A stretch of DNA of 64,000 nucleotides from Pleurodeles waltl (GCF_031143425.1 NC_090444.1:1311005324-1311069323), one strand, 5' to 3'; numbered from the stretch's first letter, positions 12,476 to 23,298 are shown. A program made the numbers and translations. Notes: a model not told the origin generated them from the sequence alone.

Positions 12476-12558
12476 ATGGAACCCGAATTAAACATCCTAC
12501 CTGCTCTCGTCTACCTTCTCATCTACCACGAGTACGAACTCCGGCGCAGACGACAACG
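12476..12558 (+). CDS. Harbinger transposase, exon 1 (H1)
   Basis: A short first exon opens with ATG at 12476 and ends at an excellent donor, CG|GTGAGT. It encodes 27 residues plus two bases, a hydrophobic stretch followed by an arginine cluster (ELRRRRQR). Harbinger transposases commonly have a basic N-terminus. Two facts support it as a real exon. Its last two bases combine with the first base of the acceptor at 19686 to give an in-frame arginine leading into the transposase. The H3 element at 55452-55534 also has an exon of exactly 83 nt with the same donor and ending. The 7.1-kb intron that follows contains an antisense gene and minisatellites. Confidence 0.75.
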
Positions 12559-13052
12559 GTGAGTACTGCACCTACGACACACGGGAGGGAGGAGGAGGGA
12601 AGCTTACGGCACACACATATGCGACCCCCCCCAAACTATGTACACACTAATGCAGAGCAACAATGCACAGTGACACCACCCAAACCCCCCTTAAGAATGC
12701 AAAGACAGAAATAAATTGGGACGAAAAATTTATATAAAAAATAGACTCTGATATGGAGCGGTCAACTACGCAAAATATCCATAACAAAATGATACTATAT
12801 ACACTGGCATGTAGAACCGAGGCAATTAGTCCTGTACATGAAAGTTAAATGGAACAGTCCGTGGGCTACAGTGTAGCGACACAAGGGCAAAGCCCACACA
12901 GGAGACCTGAGTCCTTTGGAGAGAACACTGCAGGGGCATCTGATGAAAAAATTACAGGCACCTCAGGGGGAAGGGAAGGGGGAGGCACCACAGCCACATG
13001 AGTCCACGACGCCAGATCCACGAAGGGGCCACCATGCCCATTGATGTATCCT

Positions 13053-13520
13053 GGGGAGTGCAAAGCCACAGTCTCTCAAGTCTCCACAGTGGGTGGGTTG
13101 CCCACTTCACCATCCTGGGGAGTGCAAAGCCACAGTCTCTCAAGTCTCTACAGTGGGTGGGTTGCCCATTTCACCATCCTGGGGAGTGCAAAGCCACAGT
13201 CTCTCAAGTCTCTACAGTGGGTGGGTTGCCCACTTCACCATCCTGGGGAGTGCAAAGCCACAGTCTCTCAAGTCTCTACAGTGGGTGGGTTGCCCACTTC
13301 ACCATCCTGGGGAGTGCAAAGCCACAGTCTCTCAAGTCTCTACAGTGGGTGGGTTGCCCACTTCACCATCCTGGGGAGTGCAAAGCCACAGTCTCTCAAG
13401 TCTCCACAGTGGGTGGGTTGCCCACTTCACCATCCTGGGGAGTGCAAAGCCACAGTCTCTCAAGTCTCTACAGTGGGTGGGTTGCCCACTTCACCATCCT
13501 GGGGAGTGCAAAGCCACAGT
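13053..13520. repeat. 64-bp tandem repeat, about 7.3 copies
   Basis: Units start with GGGGAGTGCAAAGCCACAG at 13053, 13117, 13181, 13245, 13309, 13373, 13437 and 13501, exactly 64 bp apart, with only occasional C/T changes. Because 64 is not a multiple of three, the reading frame rotates from unit to unit and all three plus-strand frames stay open, so the long ORFs here are artefacts. H3 has a single related unit at about 55979-56034, so the array grew after the two elements diverged. Confidence 0.95.
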
Positions 13521-13589
13521 CCATCTGGTGGATGACAGTGTCCACTGCTCAAGGAGGAGGCATGGTGGGCACAGTGAACCATAAACAGT

Positions 13590-15806
13590 GCTTGACAGGA
13601 AGGGCCCAGCGGAGCGGTGCTTGAGACGGCGGGGCCCAGCGGAGCGGTGCTTGAGACGGCGGGGCCCAGCGGAGTGGTGCTTGACAGGAAGGGCCCAGCG
13701 GAGCGGTGCTTGAGACGGCGGGGCCCAGCGGAGCTGTGCTTGAGAGGAAGGGCCCAGCGGAGCGGTGCTTGAAACGGCGGGGCCCAGCGGAGCGGTGCTT
13801 GAGAGGAAGGGCCCAGCGGAGCGGTGCTTGAGACGGCGGGGCCCAGCGGAGCGGTGCTTGAGACGGCGGGGCCCAGCGGAGCGGTGCTTGAGAGGAAGGG
13901 CCCAGCGGAGCGGTGTTTGAGACGGCGGGGCCCAGCGGAGCGGTGCTTGACAGGAAGGGCCCAGCGGAGCGGTGCTTGAGACGGCGGGGCCCAGTGGAGC
14001 GGTGTTTGACAGGAAGGGCCCAGCGGAGCGGTGCTTGAGACGGCGGGTCCCAGCGGAGCGGTGCTTGACAGGAAGGGCCCAGCGGAGCGGTGCTTGAGAC
14101 GGCGGGGCCCAGCGGAGCGGTGCTTGAGAGGAAGGGCCCAGCGGAGCGGTGCTTGAGACGGGGCGGCCCAGCGGAGCGGTGCTTGAGACGGTGGGGCCCA
14201 GCGGAGCGGTGCTTGAGAGGAAGGGCCCAGCGGAGCGGTGCTTGAGACGGCGGGGCCCAGCGGAGCGGTGCTTGAGACGGCGGGGCCCAGCGGAGCGGTG
14301 CTTGAGACGGCGGGGCCCAGCAGAGCGGTGCTTGACAGGAAGGGCCCAGCGGAGCGGTGCTTGAGACGGCAGGATCCAGCAGAGCGGTGCTTGACAGGAA
14401 GGGCCCAGCGGAGCGGTGCTTGAGACGGCGGGGCCCAGCGGAGCGGTGCTTGAGATGGCGGGGCCCAGCGGAGCGGTGGTTGAGAGGAAGGGCCCAGCGG
14501 AGCGGTGCTTGAGACGGCGGGGCCCAGCGGAGCGGTGCTTGACAGGAAGGGCCCTGCGGAGCGGTGCTTGAGACGGCGGGGCCCAGCGGAGCGGTGCTTG
14601 AGACGGCGGGGCCCAGCGGAGCGGTGCTTGAGAGGAAGGGCCCAGCGGAGCGGTGCTTGAGACGGCGGGGCCCAGCGGAGTGGTGCTTGAGAGGAAGGGC
14701 CCAGCAGAGCGGTGCTTGAGACGGCGGGGCCCAGCGGAGCGGTGCTTGAGACGGCGGGGCCCAGCGGAGCGGTGCTTGAGAGGAAGGGCCCAGCGGAGCG
14801 GTGCTTGAGACGGCGGGACCCAGCGGAGCGGTGCTTGACAGGAAGGGGCCCAGCGGAGTGGTGCTTGAGACGGCGGGGCCCAGCGGAGCGGTGCTTGAGA
14901 CGGCGGGGCCCAGCGGAGCGGTGCTTGAGAGGAAGGGCCCAGCGGAGCGGTGCTTGAGACGGCGGGGCCCAGCGGAGCGGTGCTTGACAGGAAGGGCCCA
15001 GCGGAGCGGTGCTTGAGACGGCGGGGCCCAGCGGAGCGGTGCTTGACAGGAAGGGCCCAGCGGAGCGGTGCTTGAGACGGCGGGGCCCAGCGGAGCGGTG
15101 CTTGAGACGGCGGGGCCCAGCGGAGCTGTGCTTGAGAGGAAGGGCCCAGCGGAGCGGTGCTTGAGACGGCGGGGCCCAGCGGAGCGGTGCTTGACAGGAA
15201 GGGCCCAGCGGAGCGGTGCTTGAGAGGAAGGGCCCAGCGGAGCGGTGCTTGAGACGGCGGGGCCCAGCGGAGCGGTGCTTGACAGGAAGGGCCCAGCGGA
15301 GCGGTGCTTGAGAGGAAGGGCCCAGCGGCGCGGTGCTTGAGACGGCGGGGCCCAGTGGAGTGGTGCTTGAGAGGAAGGGCCCAGCGGAGCGGTGCTTGAG
15401 ACGGCGGGGCCCAGCGGAGCGGTGCTTGACAGGAAGGGCCCAGCGGAGTGGTGCTTGAGAGGAAGGGCCCAGCGGAGCGGTGCTTGAGACGGCGGGGTCC
15501 AGCGGAGCGGTGCTTGACAGGAAGGGCCCAGCGGAGCGGTGCTTGAGAGGAAGGGCCCAGCGGAGCTGTGCTTGAGACGGCGGGGCCCAGCGGAGCGGTG
15601 CTTGAGACGGCGGGGCCCAGCGGAGCGGTGCTTGAGAGGAAGGGCCCAGCGGAGCAGTGCTTGAGACGGCGGGGCCCAGCGGAGCGGTGCTTGAGAGGAA
15701 GGGCCCAGCGGAGCGGTGCTTGAGACGGCGGGGCCCAGCGGAGCGGTGCTTGACAGGAAGGGCCCAGCGGAGCGGTGCTTGAGACGGCGGGGCCCAGCAG
15801 AGCGGT
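13590..15806. repeat. 29/30-bp GC-rich minisatellite, about 75 copies
   Basis: Two unit types alternate irregularly. One is 30 bp with a GAGACGGCGGGGCCCAGCGG core; the other is 29 bp with GA(C/G)AGGAAGGGCCCAGCGG. Both end in AGCGGTGCTT. Copies are nearly identical, indicating recent expansion. The array lies in the H1 transposase intron, downstream of the antisense gene. A 797-codon minus-strand frame (15884-13491) runs through it, but the unit length makes the frame rotate, so that is a by-product of repeats lacking stops. Confidence 0.95.
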
Positions 15807-16650
15807 GCTCTTCTGCACGGCGGGGCCCTGTTCAGCGGTGCTCTTCTGTACGGCGGGGCCCTGTTCAGCGGTGCCTATCTTCACGGCGGGCCCTGTTCAG
15901 CGGTGCTCTTCTCCACGGCGGGCACTGTTCAGCGGTGCTCTTCTGCACGGCGGGGCCCTGTTCAGCGGTGCTCTTCTCCACGGCAGGCCCTGTTCAGCGG
16001 TGCCTATCTTCACGGCGGGCCCTGTTCAGCGGTGCCTATCTTCACGGCGGGCCCTGTTCAGCGGTGCTCTTCTGCACGGCGGGGCCCTGTTCAGCGGTGC
16101 TCTTCTCCACGGCGGGCCCTGTTCAGCGGTGCTCTTCTCCACGGCGGGCCCTGTTCAGCGGTGCTCTTCTGCACGGCGGGCCCTGTTCAGCGGTGCTCTT
16201 CTCCACGGCGGGCCCTGTTCAGCGGTGCCTATCTTCACGACGGGCCCTGTTCAGCGGTGCTCTTCTGCACGGCAGGGCCCTGTTCAGCGGTGCTCTTCTG
16301 CACGGCGGGGCCCTGTTCAGCGGTGCTCTTCTGCATGGCGGGGCCCTGTTCAGCGGTGCTCTTCTGCACGGCGGGGCCCTGTTCAGCGGTGCTCTTCTCC
16401 ACGGCGGGCCCTGTTCAGCGGTGCCTATCTTCACGGCGGGCCCTGTTCAGCGGTGCTCTTCTGAACGGCGGGCCCTGTTCAGCGGTGCTCTTCTGCACGA
16501 CGGGGCCCTGTTCAGCGGTGCTCTTCTGCACGGCGGGGCCCTGTTCAGCGGTGCTCTTCTCCACGGCGGGCCCTGTTCAGCGGTGCTCTTCTGCACGGCG
16601 GGCCCTGTTCAGCGGTGCTCTTCTCCACGGCGGGCCCTGTTCAGCGGTGC
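15807..16650. repeat. 32/33-bp GC-rich minisatellite, about 26 copies
   Basis: The units read CACGGCGGGGCCCTGTTCAG plus CGGTGCTCTTCTG (33 bp), or 32-bp versions with CTCC or CTATCTT near the join. The array abuts the 29/30-bp array at 15806, and the two share the pieces GGCGGGGCCC and AGCGGTGC, so one probably arose from the other. Confidence 0.95.
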
Positions 16651-16695
16651 ACATCCAGTAGGTCAAGGGAGCCAGACCTGGCCTGGACTCCCTGC

Positions 16696-18244
16696 TCAGT
16701 CGCCCTCCGACCGTGATGCTTCTGGACCCTTCGGGGACGGAGTCCTGGGCCCTTTGGTGTCCTCCTTTCCAGCTGGGATGTGGCATGTGGGGCCCACCTG
16801 CTCCGCGCTCCTGCTGCCTGACTTCTCCGCCCTGCTGCCCTTACGCTCCTTAGATGGGGCTCTCGGGCCCTTGCCTCCCCTAGATGATGTGGCTAGTGAA
16901 GTGGGCGAAGTTTGCTCCTTGGGGGCAGCCGTGTCAGTCCTCGCACGGCGGCCCTTGTGTTTCCTGGTCCTCTTGCCGGGGGGGGGGCTGGATGTGTCCT
17001 TGCTGCTGATTGAGGTGTCACTGCTGGCAAAGGGTGGACTCCAGAACCCATGCACAACAGTGACACCCGAAGCTGGGCTGGTGGTGGCTGTGGTGCTCTT
17101 GGGACTCTTTGCAGATGGGGGGGTAGGTCATCGGAGGGAAAGAGGTTAAGATTAGCCAGGAAAACTTTTTTAGGGCCAAGGTAAAGGGTAGGTGAAGTGG
17201 TGATGGGAGTGGAGGAAGAGGATGTGGTTGTAGGAGAGTCAGGTGTGCTGTCATTGGGTGAAGGTGCTGGTGCTGTAGGCTGTCGTGAGGTGGATGGCTG
17301 TTGGGTGGGTGGCTGCCTGCGTTTGTGTGTCTTGGAAGAGGGGGTGACAGACACAGTGGGAGAGGACACAGGGGACGTGTAAATGGCAGTGGGGGTGGTG
17401 ACTGCACGCGTGCGGACTGTACAGGAGGGTGTGGTGGTGATGGAAGCACTGGCTGATGTTGGTGTGCATGCAGGTGTGAGTGTAGACGTCACAGGGAGGG
17501 AGGAGGGAGACGAGGAGGAGGGGGACACAGGGGTGGCAGTGACTGTTGGAATGTTTGTGGGATCTGTGGTGCTTGTGTCTGGATGAGCTGCCCTTGGGTG
17601 TTGAGGTGTGTGCAGGCTGGTCAGATGGTGTGGATGGGATAGGCTGAGGAACAGGAGACAGAGACAGGCTGGAGGCAGTCAGAAGAGGGAGGCTGGAAAC
17701 AGGGACAATGGCTGCCGTCAGTGCTGAGGCCAGAGCAGTGAACGATCGTTGATGGGCAGCCTGACCCGAATGAATGCCCTCCAGGTAGGCATTGCTCCGA
17801 TGCACTTCCCTTTCTACCCCTGGATGGCATTCAAAAGGGTAGTCTGCCCAACAATGAGCGTCCTCACAAGGTCAATGAGCTCCGCACTGAGGGCAGCAGG
17901 GGTGACAGGGGCAGGGGCTGAGGTGCCTGGGACGAAGGAGACGCCCGCCTTCCTGGGCGAGCGGGCACGGAGCGTAGGCTGAGGGGCTGCAGAGAGGGCG
18001 GGGCTGGTGCGCTGGGTGGCGGCTGTACCTGTAGAGGCGGGGGTCCCGGATGTTTCCGCCACCGCTAGGGAGCACCCATCCGAGGATGTGTCTGTGTCGC
18101 TGCTCTCACCACCGGTCCCCGTTGTGGTGCTCCCCTCGCCCTCCGGATCACTGGTGCCCTCGGTGTCTGTTCCTGGGCCCACCAGGGCCTTGTGACTTGC
18201 AGCTCCCTCGTGCTCCGATGCCAAATCTCCTCCGCCTGATGATG
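16696..18244 (-). pseudogene. Intron-nested Myb/SANT-like gene, exon C: disordered tail (H1)
   Basis: The acceptor TGTGCATTAG precedes 18244 and joins exon B in frame. The tail is acidic and Ser/Gly/Thr-rich (SDPEGEG, SSDTDTSSDG), then has a short hydrophobic helix (ELIDLVRTLIVGQTTLLNAIQ), then a Ser/Thr/Pro-rich part with a KKVFLANLNLFPSDD patch, and ends Lys/Ser/Pro-rich (GKRTRKHKGRRAR...) near 16696. Frames must be changed near 17818, around 17530 and at a G-run near 17117. The first and third are single-base slips in homopolymers. H3 keeps the counterpart (57037-56071) with KGKEPAPAV-type repeats. Its function is unknown; it looks like a disordered region that tolerates repeat expansion. 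Confidence 0.6.
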
Positions 18245-18629
18245 CTAATGCACACATGCACAAGAAGATGAAGAAGAAGGGGGGGGGAGAAAAAAGAAGA
18301 CCAGGTTGAGTGCATGCAATGTCAACACCGTTGGCGGAGAGGACAGACACAGGAGCCTCATGCACTAAGCCGCGCATTCGGGGTACACTACTCAGTACTT
18401 CTGACTAAGACAACAGGTCAAGAGAGGACAAACGCGCAGATGTGTGAGGCTGGACCATCAATAGCTGTACTTGTCACCCTACAGAGTTGGGGGCCGGGAG
18501 CACAGGGCCATGCCTAAGGGAGAGGACTACACTACAGAAAGCGCCCTGGCCTAATGTCACCCACAACCCTCCTCCCCCACCCAGATGCCTCCACTGCGCA
18601 GAAAGATAGCAGAATGTGCTGATACTCAC

Positions 18630-18900
18630 CCCCTTGTGTCTGCTGTGATGCTCTCAAGCGCCCATCCAAATCAGGGTAGGCCACCGCCAGGATCCGGGAC
18701 ATCAGGGGGGTCAGGGTACGACTGGCACCCCTCCTAGGTTGGGAGGCCATCCCCAGCAGTGACTCGGCGGTCTTCCTGGTTCCGCGGCGGATGTCCTCCC
18801 ACCTCTTGCGGCAGTGGGTGCCCCGTCTGACGTGGACCCCCAGGGCCCGGACTTCCTTGGCGATGGCACGCCAAATCTCGACTTTCTGATGGGCGCTGAC
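18630..18900 (-). CDS. Intron-nested Myb/SANT-like gene, exon B (H1)
   Basis: The exon follows the acceptor GTCACATAG and runs open for 90 codons to the donor GGG|G-GTGAGT (phase 1). It completes the Myb/SANT-like fold: HQKVEIWRAIAKEVRALGV, then CRKRWEDIRRGTRK, where the tryptophan spacing and the basic last helix are typical. The product would bind DNA, plausibly the element ends, and help bring the transposase there; in known Harbinger systems the Myb-like protein does this. The domain has no stop or frameshift. It differs clearly from the other Myb-like protein of H1 (22706-21229), so it is not a recent duplicate. Confidence 0.75.
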
Positions 18901-19107
18901 CTATGTGACATGTACAGGGTGGGAAGGAAACATTCATCAACTTACTGCATGTTAGATGTGATTGCCCCCCCCTCCCCAACCTTGCCATATGGCACATGCT
19001 CTCATCTGTCGTGCGTTGCACTCCTCATTCGCCCCCCACCCCACCAACTTACATCCACCCCACTCCACACAGGCATCGCCCATTCCATGTGCACCCGGTG
19101 TACTTAC

Positions 19108-19221
19108 CTGTTGGTCTGGAGGACCGTAGAGTAACGCATACTGGGGGAGGACCCCATCCACGAGCTTCTCCAACTCCTCAGACGTGAAGGCAGGGGCCCT
19201 TTCCCCAGTCGCAGCAGCCAT
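19108..19221 (-). CDS. Intron-nested Myb/SANT-like gene, exon A (H1)
   Basis: Minus-strand exon starting at ATG 19221 (an upstream in-frame GTG is not used) and ending at CAACAG|GTAAGT. It encodes 38 residues whose FTSEELEKLVDGVL motif is the first helix of a Myb/SANT-like DNA-binding domain of the kind paired with Harbinger transposases. It ends in phase 0, matching exon B. It lies 465 bp upstream of transposase exon 2 on the opposite strand, so the two genes share a divergent intergenic segment that could hold both controls. That is inference. Confidence 0.75.
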
Positions 19222-19685
19222 TGTCACTTCCAGACCGAGGTCACAGCAGCACTTGCAGTATAGGTCCTCTCCTGTGGATGATCAGGTCTGGAGTGATTAG
19301 GCAGATAGAAAATGGTGGTCACGCCCGCGGCGGTGCGTACCGCGGCGGTGCGTACCGCTACCGCCGGCGCACATCGTCATTGGCTCCTGAAACCCATAGC
19401 ATTCAATGTTAACCAATGCGGCTCCGTGTAGCGGTCTTCGACCGCCTACCGCCACGGTGTGCTCCGCCAGCGCATTGACCTCACATCCCATTGTCCCACT
19501 TCACAGGTCAGGCAGCCGCCATTTCAAGGGCCCACATGGCATAATTTCTACTGCGACACACAGGCCTAGGCCTTGCATTGCCACACATACACGCCTTTCA
19601 AAACATAGATAACCGTGTGCTATGCAAGCTGTGGTGAACGTACCAGTGATTGGCTTGACTCTGTGCTCCATGTTGTCATTCCTAG

Positions 19686-20721
19686 GCACCATCCGCTGGG
19701 ACTTGCGAGGAGAAGGATGAATCCTTGCGTGTAACGACCGCTGGTGGACCTGTCGACAATGGAAGAACGCCACATCATACTACGATACCGACTTGACCGT
19801 GCCACTATCCATGAACTGTGTGCCCAGCTGGAGCCAGCCCTGATGTCCCCCATCCGCCAACCCACAGGAATTCCCCCTCTGGTGCAGGTTCTGTCAGTCC
19901 TCCATTTTCTTGCAAGTGGCTCATTCCAGACAACAGTGGCCATGTCATCTGGAATGTCTCAGCCTATGTTTTCCAAAGTTTTGTCTAGAGTGTTGTCTGC
20001 CCTGACGAAACACATGCAGAGTTACATTATATTCCCTGAGGAGGTTGATTTGGCCACTGTGAAGGGTGATTTTTATGCCCTTGGACATATTCCCAACATC
20101 ATTGGTGCCATTGATGGGACCCATGTAGCCTTAGTCCCCCCAAAAGACGATGAGCAGGTGTACAGAAACAGGAAAAGTTACCATTCTATGAACGTCCAGG
20201 TGGTCTGTTTGGCTGACCAGTACATCTCCCAGGTGAATGCCATGTTCCCTGGGTCAGTGCATGACGCGTATGTGATGCGTAATAGCAGCATCCCTTATGT
20301 GATGGAACAGCTACAGAGACAACGTGTGTGGCTAATAGGTGACTCTGGTTACCCCAACCTGCCTTGGCTATTGACCCCAGTGAGGTATCCCCGGACCAGG
20401 GCTGAGGAACGGTACAATGAGGCCCATGGGCGAACTAGGAGGATCATAGAAAGGACCTTTGGGCTCCTGAAGGCCAGATTTAGGTGCCTGCATATGACAG
20501 GGGGATCCCTGATGTACTCACCAAAGAAGGTGTGCCAGATCATCGTGGCCTGCTGTATGCTTCACAATCTGGCATTGCGACGTCAGGTGCCTTTCTTGCA
20601 GCAGGATGGTCCAGATGGTGGTGTTGAAGCAGCTGTGGAGCCTGCGGAGAGTGAAGAGGAGGAAGACTCAGAGGACGACACAGACAACAGGGACAGAGTT
20701 ATCCAACAGTATTTTCAGTAG
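19686..20721 (+). pseudogene. Harbinger (HARBI1-like) transposase, exon 2 (H1)
   Basis: DDE nuclease of the PIF/Harbinger superfamily; with its Myb-like partner it cuts and inserts the element at 3-bp targets. The acceptor TTCCTAG precedes 19686 and the phase fits exon 1. The frame has one in-frame TAA (19732-19734), then stays open from 19735 to the stop at 20721. Counting from 19744, a helix-turn-helix-like part (residues 45-90, ending in MSQPMFSKVLSRVL) precedes the nuclease. GAIDGTH gives D124, GDSGYP gives D200 and IIERTFG gives E236, with 35 residues between the last two. C(C)MLHN and an acidic tail (EEEEDSEDD) end it. The length, about 370 residues with exon 1, matches HARBI1-type proteins. 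It counts as broken only because of the single stop, which could have arisen from CAA. Confidence 0.9.
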
Positions 20722-21228
20722 CACACAGGTAAGAATCAACCACGCCATTTTACTTTTCCAGCAAGCCTCCTGCTTCTCAACTATGTCTATGACCCCCCAG
20801 TTCTTTTAAACTGATGTTTGATTTTCCCTTCCCTTTTCAGTGCTGTATGACCCACTCCGTGACTACTGCTTGGTTAGCCCATGGACTAATGCTTATTGAT
20901 CTCGGTATGTGTTCAGCACAAAGTTAACAGAACATAATTGATCGGTAATGTGTTATACATTTGTAAATAATACAGCCTGACTCCTGTTTGATTTCAGTGC
21001 ATTGAGTGATTTATTTTTTGTGCTAGATAATGGTACATGATATAAACACGGTGATGGGTGGGGGTGGAGTAATGGCCATGGCAGAGTCCAGTTCTCAGTC
21101 TCACAGGTGCATTGTCCATATGCCTGTGGAAGGATGGAGCAGGGGCAGTTCAAGGTTGGACAGGGTGGCAATGTGGGACAGTGGGATGACTTCAGGGGGT
21201 GTCTCATGCTGGCGGGGGTCTTGACATC

Positions 21229-22014
21229 CTACTCTGTTGATTTTTTTGATCTCAGGCTCCTCTTGCGGGGTGGTTGTTCTTCAGCAGGAGGTGGGGTTCT
21301 GGTGGCCTGTCGTTGTGGTGGGGCCTCCTGTCCACTAGCGCCGGCGGAGGTGGTAGGCTGTTCCTGGCTAGTGACAGGGGCCCTGTGTGGTGCCACATGG
21401 TCCCGCAACATGTCTTCTATCCGGTTGAGGGCCTGGACTATGCTCCCCATAGCGGTAGAGATGTTGGTGAGTTGATTGGTGAACCCCATGTAGCATTCCT
21501 CCTGCTGTGCCTGGATCTCCTGGAACCTGGCCAGTACCGTCGCCATCGTCTCTTGGGAGTGGTGGTAGGCTGCCATGATGGTGGTGAGGGCCTCTTGGAG
21601 AGTGGGTTCCCTGGGCCTCTCCTCCCCCCCCGTCGCACAGCAGCCCTCCGAGTTGCCCTGTTTCCCCCGGCCTCTGTCCTCTGGACGGTGTGCCCACTAC
21701 CACTGCCCCCAGGTCCCTGTTGTTGTTGGGGTGGTGGGTTAGCCTGGGTGCCCTGTAGTGGCAGACACACCGCTGATTGACCTGTCCTAGAGACAGAGGC
21801 ATGGGCCCGCTGGGTGGGAGCTGTGCTGTTGGTCCCAGAGGGGGTTGGGTCTGCTGTGGCCTGTGTGTGGGGAACCGACTGTCCAGAGGTCCCCGATGGT
21901 CCGGGCTGGTCATCAGGTTCCAGGTCGACAGAGCTGCTGTCATCACTGGGGGCCTCTTCCGGGGGGGGATGGACATTTCTGGACCCTCCTGGCCGGTGTG
22001 TTGGCGTTCGGGTC
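21229..22014 (-). pseudogene. Harbinger Myb/SANT-like partner protein, exon 2 (H1)
   Basis: Follows the acceptor ACCCCATGCAG. After about 15 codons a run of C on the coding strand (21960-21968) shifts the frame; the frame after it (EEAPSDDSSSVDLEPDD...) is the one shared with H3. It continues through a Gln/Pro/Gly-rich linker to a predicted coiled coil (MATVLARFQEIQAQQEECY...NRIEDMLRDHV) and a basic end (RKRSLRSKK). The coil suggests oligomerisation or contact with the transposase. Apart from the homopolymer slip it reads through to 21229, close to intact. Confidence 0.75.
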
Positions 22015-22327
22015 CTGCATGGGGTAAGAGAGTATGGTTATTGTTTCTGTGTGTGCTATTGCGTGCCATTGATTGGTGCCCTTGTCCCCCAGTGCTGCCA
22101 TTCCCTTGGGGGAGGTGTTGTGGGGGTGTTTTGGGGGGGGGGTATGTGCAGTGGTCATGCTTGGGTGATGGGTGTCCATAGTTTGTGGGGGCATGCAGGG
22201 GTTGGTGTTGGGTGGGTTGTGCTGGAGAGACATTCTCAGGGAGGATGTGTGATGGGGGGTTGGGGGTGAGGGTGGTGGTGGGGGTTAGCATGCTGGGGGG
22301 GGGTGAAGTAGTTGAGATTGTACTTAC

Positions 22328-22706
22328 CAGAGTCCATTCCTCCATGTACTCCAGCGAGGCCATCAGGATGCAGGATGTTTAGTACCTCTTGCTCCCATGC
22401 TGTGAATTCGGGTGGAGTGGGTGGGGGTCCCCCGCCAGTCTTCTGCACTGCGATGTTGTGTCGCGAGACCATCGAGCGCACCTTTCCCCTTAAGTCGTTC
22501 CAGCGTTTGCGGATGTCGTCTCGATTTCTGGGATGCTGTCCCACCGCGTTGACCCTGTCCACGATCCGCTGCCATAGCTCCGCCTTCCTGGCTATAGTGG
22601 TGTGCTGCACCTGTGAGCCGAAGAGCTGCGGTTCAACTCTTATGATTTCCTCCACCATGACCCAGAGTTCTTGGTCCGAAAAGCGTGGGTGCCTTTGGGG
22701 TGCCAT
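22328..22706 (-). CDS. Harbinger Myb/SANT-like partner protein, exon 1 (H1)
   Basis: Starts at ATG 22706 (MAPQRHPRFSDQELW) and ends at CTCTG|GTAAGT after 126 codons plus one base. The domain spans about residues 8-95: a first helix FSDQELWVMVEEI, then IARKAELWQRIVDRVNAVG and RDDIRKRWNDLRGKVR, the tryptophan-spaced three-helix pattern of Myb/SANT-like partners of Harbinger. It is expected to bind subterminal DNA and carry the transposase to the nucleus and the ends (known for the family, inferred here). It is transcribed towards the transposase gene; the two genes converge. No stop interrupts this exon. Confidence 0.85.
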
Positions 22707-23274
22707 GGGGTGGTGTGGATGAGGTGTGGGGTGGTGTATATGGTGATGAGTGTGTTGGTGTGTGGTGCTTTGTGCTTCTATGTGGTGTGTGTGATGGTGT
22801 AGTGTGCCTCTGTGTGATGTAGCTCTCTATTCTGTGATGTGTCTCTCTCTCCTTCGTCTCTGATCTTCGGTCGTAGGGGTTTGTGGGTGATGTGGGTGTG
22901 TGTTTTATAGTTGTATGGATGTGTGGGAGTGTTGTTGGTATGTGTGTCAGGTGTGTGTATTTCAAATTGCCCAATGTGGCAGTGTTTTGGAGCTGTGTGT
23001 GTATTTTGAGCGCGGCGGTGTGTACCGCCAATGGAATACCGCGGTTGAAAGACCGCCGCGTGGATTGGTGGGTCAGAATGGCATGGGCGTGTTTGTGTTG
23101 GCGTGGCGGTGGAGGTTTGGTCATCTCCAGTTTTCCGCGGCCCGCTGATGAGGCGGCCTTCCTTGGATGTCGGGTTTTTGGCGGATTCACAGTTGGTGGT
23201 CAGAATGACCGTGGCGGTTTACCGCGGCCGCGGCGGTAGTATGGCGGAGTTCTGACCGGCGGTATGGCCCTTTT

Positions 23275-23298
23275 ACCGCCAAGGTCAGAATGACCCCC
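23275..23298 (-). repeat. H1 right terminal inverted repeat
   Basis: Reverse complement begins GGGGGTCATTCTGACC. It is identical in its first 16 bases to the left end of the MITE at 25520-26137, and is followed by TAT. Confidence 0.85.

Larger units (their letters stand above)
12149..23298 (+). mobile_element. PIF/Harbinger transposon H1 (11.15 kb, three genes)
   Basis: The ends are inverted repeats of about 23 bp: left GGGGTGATTCTAACC..., right reverse-complemented GGGGGTCATTCTGACC..., both followed by a TGGCGG block. TAT flanks both sides (12146-12148, 23299-23301), a 3-bp duplication as expected for Harbinger. Inside are a spliced transposase on the plus strand (exons 12476-12558 and 19686-20721), a Myb-like gene on the minus strand 3' of it (22706-21229), and a second Myb-like gene on the minus strand inside the transposase intron (19221-16696). 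Three minisatellites inflate the intron. The usual two-gene Harbinger is a few kb, so this one is long. It is lightly damaged: one stop in the transposase and a few homopolymer frameshifts in the partner genes. Confidence 0.9.

Noticed and set aside
12998..13624. Three overlapping plus-strand ORFs of 160-210 codons
   Set aside because: Products of the 64-bp tandem array, open in all three frames.
13491..15884. 797-codon minus-strand ORF
   Set aside because: It runs through 29/30-bp repeats whose unit length rotates the frame; it is open only because the units lack stops. The peptide is cycling repeat text, not a conserved protein.
13053..16650. CRISPR-like repeat arrays
   Set aside because: Units are contiguous with no unique spacers; these are minisatellites in a eukaryotic transposon.
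15716..17149. 477-codon plus-strand ORF
   Set aside because: Mostly minisatellite translation, then antisense to the tail of the nested Myb-like gene.
21274..22269. Plus-strand ORFs of 130-170 codons
   Set aside because: Antisense shadows of the GC-rich second exon of the H1 Myb-like gene.
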